NCBI GenBank assembly: GCA_964019695.1
Contig: OZ026518.1
Coordinates: 83,881,950-83,945,949, forward strand
Source of the DNA: Loripinus fragilis
Lineage: Eukaryota > Mollusca > Bivalvia > Lucinida > Lucinidae
Length of the DNA: 64,000 nucleotides
Direction: 5' to 3'
Shown here: in pieces, positions 56,301-62,300 of the stretch
Layout: the number at the start of each line of letters is the position of its first letter
Numbering within the stretch: the first letter of the stretch is position 1
Position numbers and translations under genes: made by a program
The notes under the pieces: generated by a model
Databases searched by the model: none
The model's input: only the letters and a program-made list of their open reading frames with translations
What the model was told of the DNA's origin: nothing

Positions 56301-59300
56301 TTTCATGACGTAAGAATACGCAAGTCTGATTATTTATGATTGTTTTAAATATCATTTCAGAACTTGATAGTGCTGCTGGGATCTGCTCGTGGTCCAGGTC
56401 CGCACAAACTGGTGGTACACTACTATCTGCCGAATGCAGTTGGAAAAGACATACCAGTGACACTCTATACTAATGGCCAAGAATACAAGGGTAAGGACTT
56501 GGGCCAAACAAATACAATTGGCCAGCCTGTTAACCCTTTGCCGGCATGACAGAACTTGGGCCTGATCTGGATCCAAACTTGTTGACACTCTCATAGCGTT
56601 CCTGAAAGAAGTTTTTGAAAAGTTAATTTTGAACAAGTCAGCAGACTACAAAAAAATAAGAATTACCCAACATGCAAAGAGTTAAATAGTGCTACTTATG
56701 TCAATGGCATATGCATAACCTTAATGGAGTTCTTTGTGGAATCTTTGAGTCTGAATTGTTTCCAATTTCTTTACTTGTCTTTTGTATGCAAACAAGGAAA
56801 GCTTTGTGGAGACTGGGTTTATGTGCTGGCTTGTCTGAGGCTGCCCTTGTGGCTTGTGATAGGAACCAAAATTTCTTATGTTGGCTCATTTGACTCCACC
56901 CATAACAATTACATTTTTACGTCAAGAGAGTTGTTTATCTAGACCTGTGCAAAAGATCATTCGAACCTGCCTCTGCCATTTCCGCGATATTCCGTGGAAT
57001 CAGACCACAAATGTACATCGAGGATCTACATTGATAATGCGTGTGATAACATGACGTTGACGTTATATAATGTGATGCTGACATCACAGAAACCATGCCA
57101 ACACAATAACAAATGTGTTTGCAGCAAAAGAAACCGTTATAAATTTAAGTTTATGTTTTATCAATAAAATATCGCTATAGTGATTTTTTATTTAAAAATA
57201 AGTAAACTTCATTATTCTGCTGATTAAACTTTTCGGGTCATCAGACAAATGGATTTTAATAGGGCTGAACTCACATGCTAAAGAGCTGATTTTCATTACG
57301 CCTTTTCCGGCTAACAAAATGGAGCTTTTTTTAATATAGTACTACGCATAATGCCTCTTACATACACCCGAGGCTTGATTCGATTCTTGAATTGTGCCAG
57401 ACTTTCTTGAATGTGCTAAAGGTGTGCATTATTATTTTTGCAGGGATCTTCAGGCCACAATATTGCCCCAGTAAAAAGGGTTGCCGTGGACTGTTACATT
57501 TTGATGGTCAGACCTCAGTAAACTTGGAGGACCCTAATATTAAGGTTGTTTTCAACAACAGTAATGGACTAGAAATCTGGCTGGTAGGTGATGCTTTTAT
57601 ATCGTTTGATAATGCACCCTTTCAAAAAAAAGTGAATTTTGGTAAGCTAATATTTTCATAATGTGTTACAGACATTTACCTTGATATTATTATTTTCAAT
57701 GTGTTGCAATATGCCACATCATATAAAAATGGCTGTCTATTATTGTCATCCAGATGCATGCCAAACTACACAAAAACTTGTTCATTTCTAAAAGCTTATT
57801 GAAGTTTCTGAAAAACCTGTTTTATGGTGAAAAACACTCATTTATTGAATGGAAATATGTTGTAGGAGCACATTGGAATTTCCTTTATGAGGCAATTCCA
57901 AAGTGTACCAACAACATAATTATGTTACTGAAATTATGGAAACCTATTTTGAAATATACACTAAACAAGTATCATGTCCATTGGCTTTCCTCTTTTAAAC
58001 ATCTCAAACTGCCAATCAGTATTAAAATACCTGTCACTATATGGCAAATTGTTTATATTTACATGACAGCTTTATCACCAAATTTTATTTCATGAAAAGC
58101 GGGTAGTTGCATGGTAGTATGCCATCTCCCTTACATTTAACATTAAGGAATTTTCACTACAATTAGATATTACAGCCAAAAAATGACTTGTAAAAACTTA
58201 TAAATGACTTCTACATTCTCATATTTCATATAAAAAGGTAAATTCCATATTTGAAAGATTTTGAGTTTTGTGTTTGTTAAAAAATGTTCAACATTGTATT
58301 TTCTTTATTCAGGATTACATGTTGCTGGTACCTGCCAACCAGACTGAGTACAGTCCACAGGACATCAACCTTCTGCCCATTGATAACATTGTATTGTCTT
58401 TATCCAGGATTACATGTTGCTAGTACCTGCTAACCAGTACAGTCCTCAGGACATCAACCTTCTACCCATTGATAACATTGTATTTTCTTTATACAGGATT
58501 ACATGTTGCTGGTACCTGCCAACCAGACTGAGTACAGTCCTCAGGACATCAACCTTCTGCCCATTGATAACATTGTATTTTCTTTATACAGGATTACATG
58601 TTGCTGGTACCTGCCAACCAGTATAGTCCACAGGACATCAACCTTCTACCCATTGATAACATTGTATTGTCTTTATCCAGGATTACATGTTGCTAGTACC
58701 TGCTAACCAGTACCGTCCTCAGGACATCAACCTTCTGCCCATTGATAACATTGTATTGTCTTTATCCAGGATTACATGTTGCTAGTACCTGCTAACCAGT
58801 ACAGTCCTCAGGACATCAACCTTCTACCCATTGATAACATTGTATTTTCTTTATACAGGATTACGTGTTGCTGGTACCTGCTAACCAGTACAGTCCTCAG
58901 GACATCAACCTTCTGCCCATTGATAACATTGTATTTTCTTTATACAGGATTACATGTTGCTGGTACCTGCCAACCAGTATAGTCCTCAGGACATCAACCT
59001 TCTACCCATTGATAACATTGTATTTTCTTTATACAGGATTACGTGTTGCTGGTACCTGCTAACCAGTACAGTCCTCAGGACATCAACCTTCTGCCCATTG
59101 ATAACATTGTATTTTCTTTATTTCTGTGTTTGTTAAAAAATGTTCAACATTGTATTTTCTTTATTCAGGATTACATGTTGCTGGTACCTGCCAACCAGAC
59201 TGAGTACAGTCCACAGGACATCAACCTTCTGCCCATTGATAACATTGTATTGTCTTTATCCAGGATTACATGTTGCTAGTACCTGCTAACCAGTACCGTC

Positions 59301-62300
59301 CTCAGGACATCAACCTTCTGCCCATTGATAACATTGTATTTTCTTTATACAGGATTACGTGTTGCTGGTACCTGCTAACCAGTACAGTCCTCAGGACATC
59401 AACCTTCTGCCCATTGATAACATTGTATTTTCTTTATACAGGATTACGTGTTGCTGGTACCTGCTAACCAGTACAGTCCTCAGGACATCAACCTTCTGCC
59501 CATTGATAACATTGTATTTTCTTTATACAGGATTACGTGTTGCTGGTACCTGCTAATCAGTACAGTCCTCAGGACATCAACCTTCTGCCCATTGATAACA
59601 TTGTATTTTCTTTATACAGGATTACGTGTTGCTGGTACCTGCTAACCAGTACAGTCCTCAGGACATCAACCTTCTGCCCATTGATAACATTGTATTGTCT
59701 TTATACAGGATTACGTGTTGCTGGTACCTGCTAACCAGTACAGTCCTCAGGACATCAACCTTCTGCCCATTGATAACATTGTATTTTCTTTATACAGGAT
59801 TACGTGTTGCTGGTACCTGCTAATCAGTACAGTCCTCAGGACATCAACCTTCTGCCCATTGATAACATTGTATTTTCTTTATACAGGATTACGTGTTGCT
59901 GGTACCTGCTAACCAGTACAGTCCTCAGGACATCAACCTTCTGCCCATTGATAACATTGTATTTTCTTTATACAGGATTACGTGTTGCTGGTACCTGCTA
60001 ACCAGTACCGTCCTCAGGACATCAACCTTCTGCCCATTGATAACATTGTATTTTCTTTATACAGGATTACGTGTTGCTGGTACCTGCTAATCAGTACCGT
60101 CCTCAGGACATCAACCTTCTGCCCATTGATAACATTGTATTTTCTTTATACAGGATTACATGTTGCTGGTACCTGCCAACCAGTATAGTCCTCAGGACAT
60201 CAACCTTCTACCCATTGATAACATTGTATTGTCTTTATACAGGATTACGTGTTGCTGGTACCTGCCAACCAGTATAGTCCTCAGGACATCAACCTTCTAC
60301 CCATTGATAACATTGTATTTTCTTTATACAGGATTACGTGTTGCTGGTACCTGCTAACCAGTACAGTCCTCAGGACATCAACCTTCTGCCCATTGATAAC
60401 ATTGTATTGTCTTTATCCAGGATTACATGTTGCTGGTACCTGCCAACCAGTATAGTCCACAGGACATCAACCTTCTGCCCATTGATAACTCCAGAAGTTT
60501 CATTGAAGACTGTGTTGATGAGGGATATAAAATCAGGTTGGTTGATGAGCCAAGGACCTTGGACAGTCTTAATGAACCATTGCCCATAACAATGGCCAGA
60601 GAAAAGTTTGAATGAAAACAATATTTTTCCATGGAAAAGATAGTAGGTTCTCCCCTCGAATTATATGCAAAAGCTTTTATCTCATTGGACAAGTACCCAT
60701 AAAAAAATATGGGTCGAACACTCTGTTTTCGCTATTCAACATTTAGAAAATTGAAAAAATTTTACTGAGGTGCTTTCCCCCTTCCAAACTGGTTGAACTT
60801 GAAACATACCAGGTTATAGTCAAAAGTCATCGACAGCATACATATTTAGAAACAACAATGAAATCTACTCAACATGAATTTTATGCAAACACATCACTTT
60901 GGTCTCAAGTTTTATGCTGTTAACATTATATTTATATGTTTTTAGGTGAATATCCGGCGAAACTTTGAATTTCTGTGAAATAAAATTTGGTCACAAAGAT
61001 TATCCCCACCCCCTAAGCCCTTAAGTCCTGGCATAATTTTGCAATATTTTTCAAAACATTTTTATTTTAATAGGTGCACTAAATGTAAGGGTTTGATTTA
61101 AGCACAAAAATATAGTAGTCAATTACCACAGGCTGTCAAAATTTGGGCAAATTCAATAGGAAACTGTCCGAGCTCCTTTCTCAAGTCTGCTAAATGTGAC
61201 CAGCTTAACCAATGAGTGCATCACAAGTGTTATACCAGGTCCCTTGATAAGTGTGCACTATGAAAAGTTTAGTTTCTTGTTTATAAACCAAAACGTATGT
61301 TGTGGGTACTCAAAAGAACCCTCTCATTGAGATGGTCTTTTGAGCATTCAAATCAGATGTTCAAACTAATGGATAAGAAAATATTCACAATTTTACAGTA
61401 AAAAATGTATTTGTCTAGACCCATGTGTACTCCTGAAAAGTACATCTTTTATCTCTGAGAACAGTTAAACCCCTAAAGAGCCAATCACAACAGAATCCTC
61501 ACCTTGTTGCCTACTGAAATGATTTCGAAGCCTCTTTGTCAAACAGTCTAGACCCAGATCAGACAGACTGTTTCTCTAGGAGCAGTCTGACCTCGGTCAA
61601 CACTGTTTGCCTCTATACTTACATTAATCAGTAACATTACCGTATATGCAACGGACAATTAAGCAGATATTTTCAGTTACATTTTTGGTTAATTTCTTTA
61701 TCAGGGTTAGCACAGGCTTGAAAAGTACTTGAATTTAGAGGGCTTTCTTAAAAAGTCCTTGAAAATTAAATCTGCCTTGAAAAGTACTGGAAAATCACTC
61801 AAAGGCCTTGAATTCTTCTATTTTCTGTAGAACTTAACACTGTTGATAGAGATCTAAATCAGTATAAAATTGTTTCGCCTTCATTTGGTGCAGCATATGC
61901 TACACCAAATAAAGGCACACCAATTTTATACTAATTTTCCAGTACTTATGTCTCCATTACCTCAGTCTAGCATTTCTTAAGTAGAATTTTGACACATGAA
62001 TCAGGATTTTTCCTTAACTTATAGTCCTTGAATACTGTATGATAGTCTTTAGAAGTCCTTGAAAAGTCCTTGAATTTTATTTAAACTTGCCTGTATGAAC
62101 CCTGTAAATGTTAGCAATTATATGCAGCAGATGACTTAGGCAGACAACATTTCAGATGCATTTTTGCAGACATTTTAAGGTTAATTTCTTTATGTTTTCA
62201 TGGGTGAAAGTTTTCAGGATTATTCCTGAATTCAGGATTTTGAGGCTGACTTTCTGTGGAAAGTCAGCCACAAAATGCTGAATTAGGCAGGTCTAATTTG

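Noticed and set aside
58414..60615. Series of overlapping 60-80 codon frames beginning MLLVPANQ
   Set aside because: They are the tandem exon 23 units read into the next copy in a shifted frame; the initial Met is internal to the exon (DYMLLVP). Not separate genes.
60537..60615. Continuation of exon 23 to a TGA as an alternative C-terminus
   Set aside because: No laminin similarity, and exon 24 joins in frame through the GT at 60537; a truncated isoform cannot be excluded but is unsupported.
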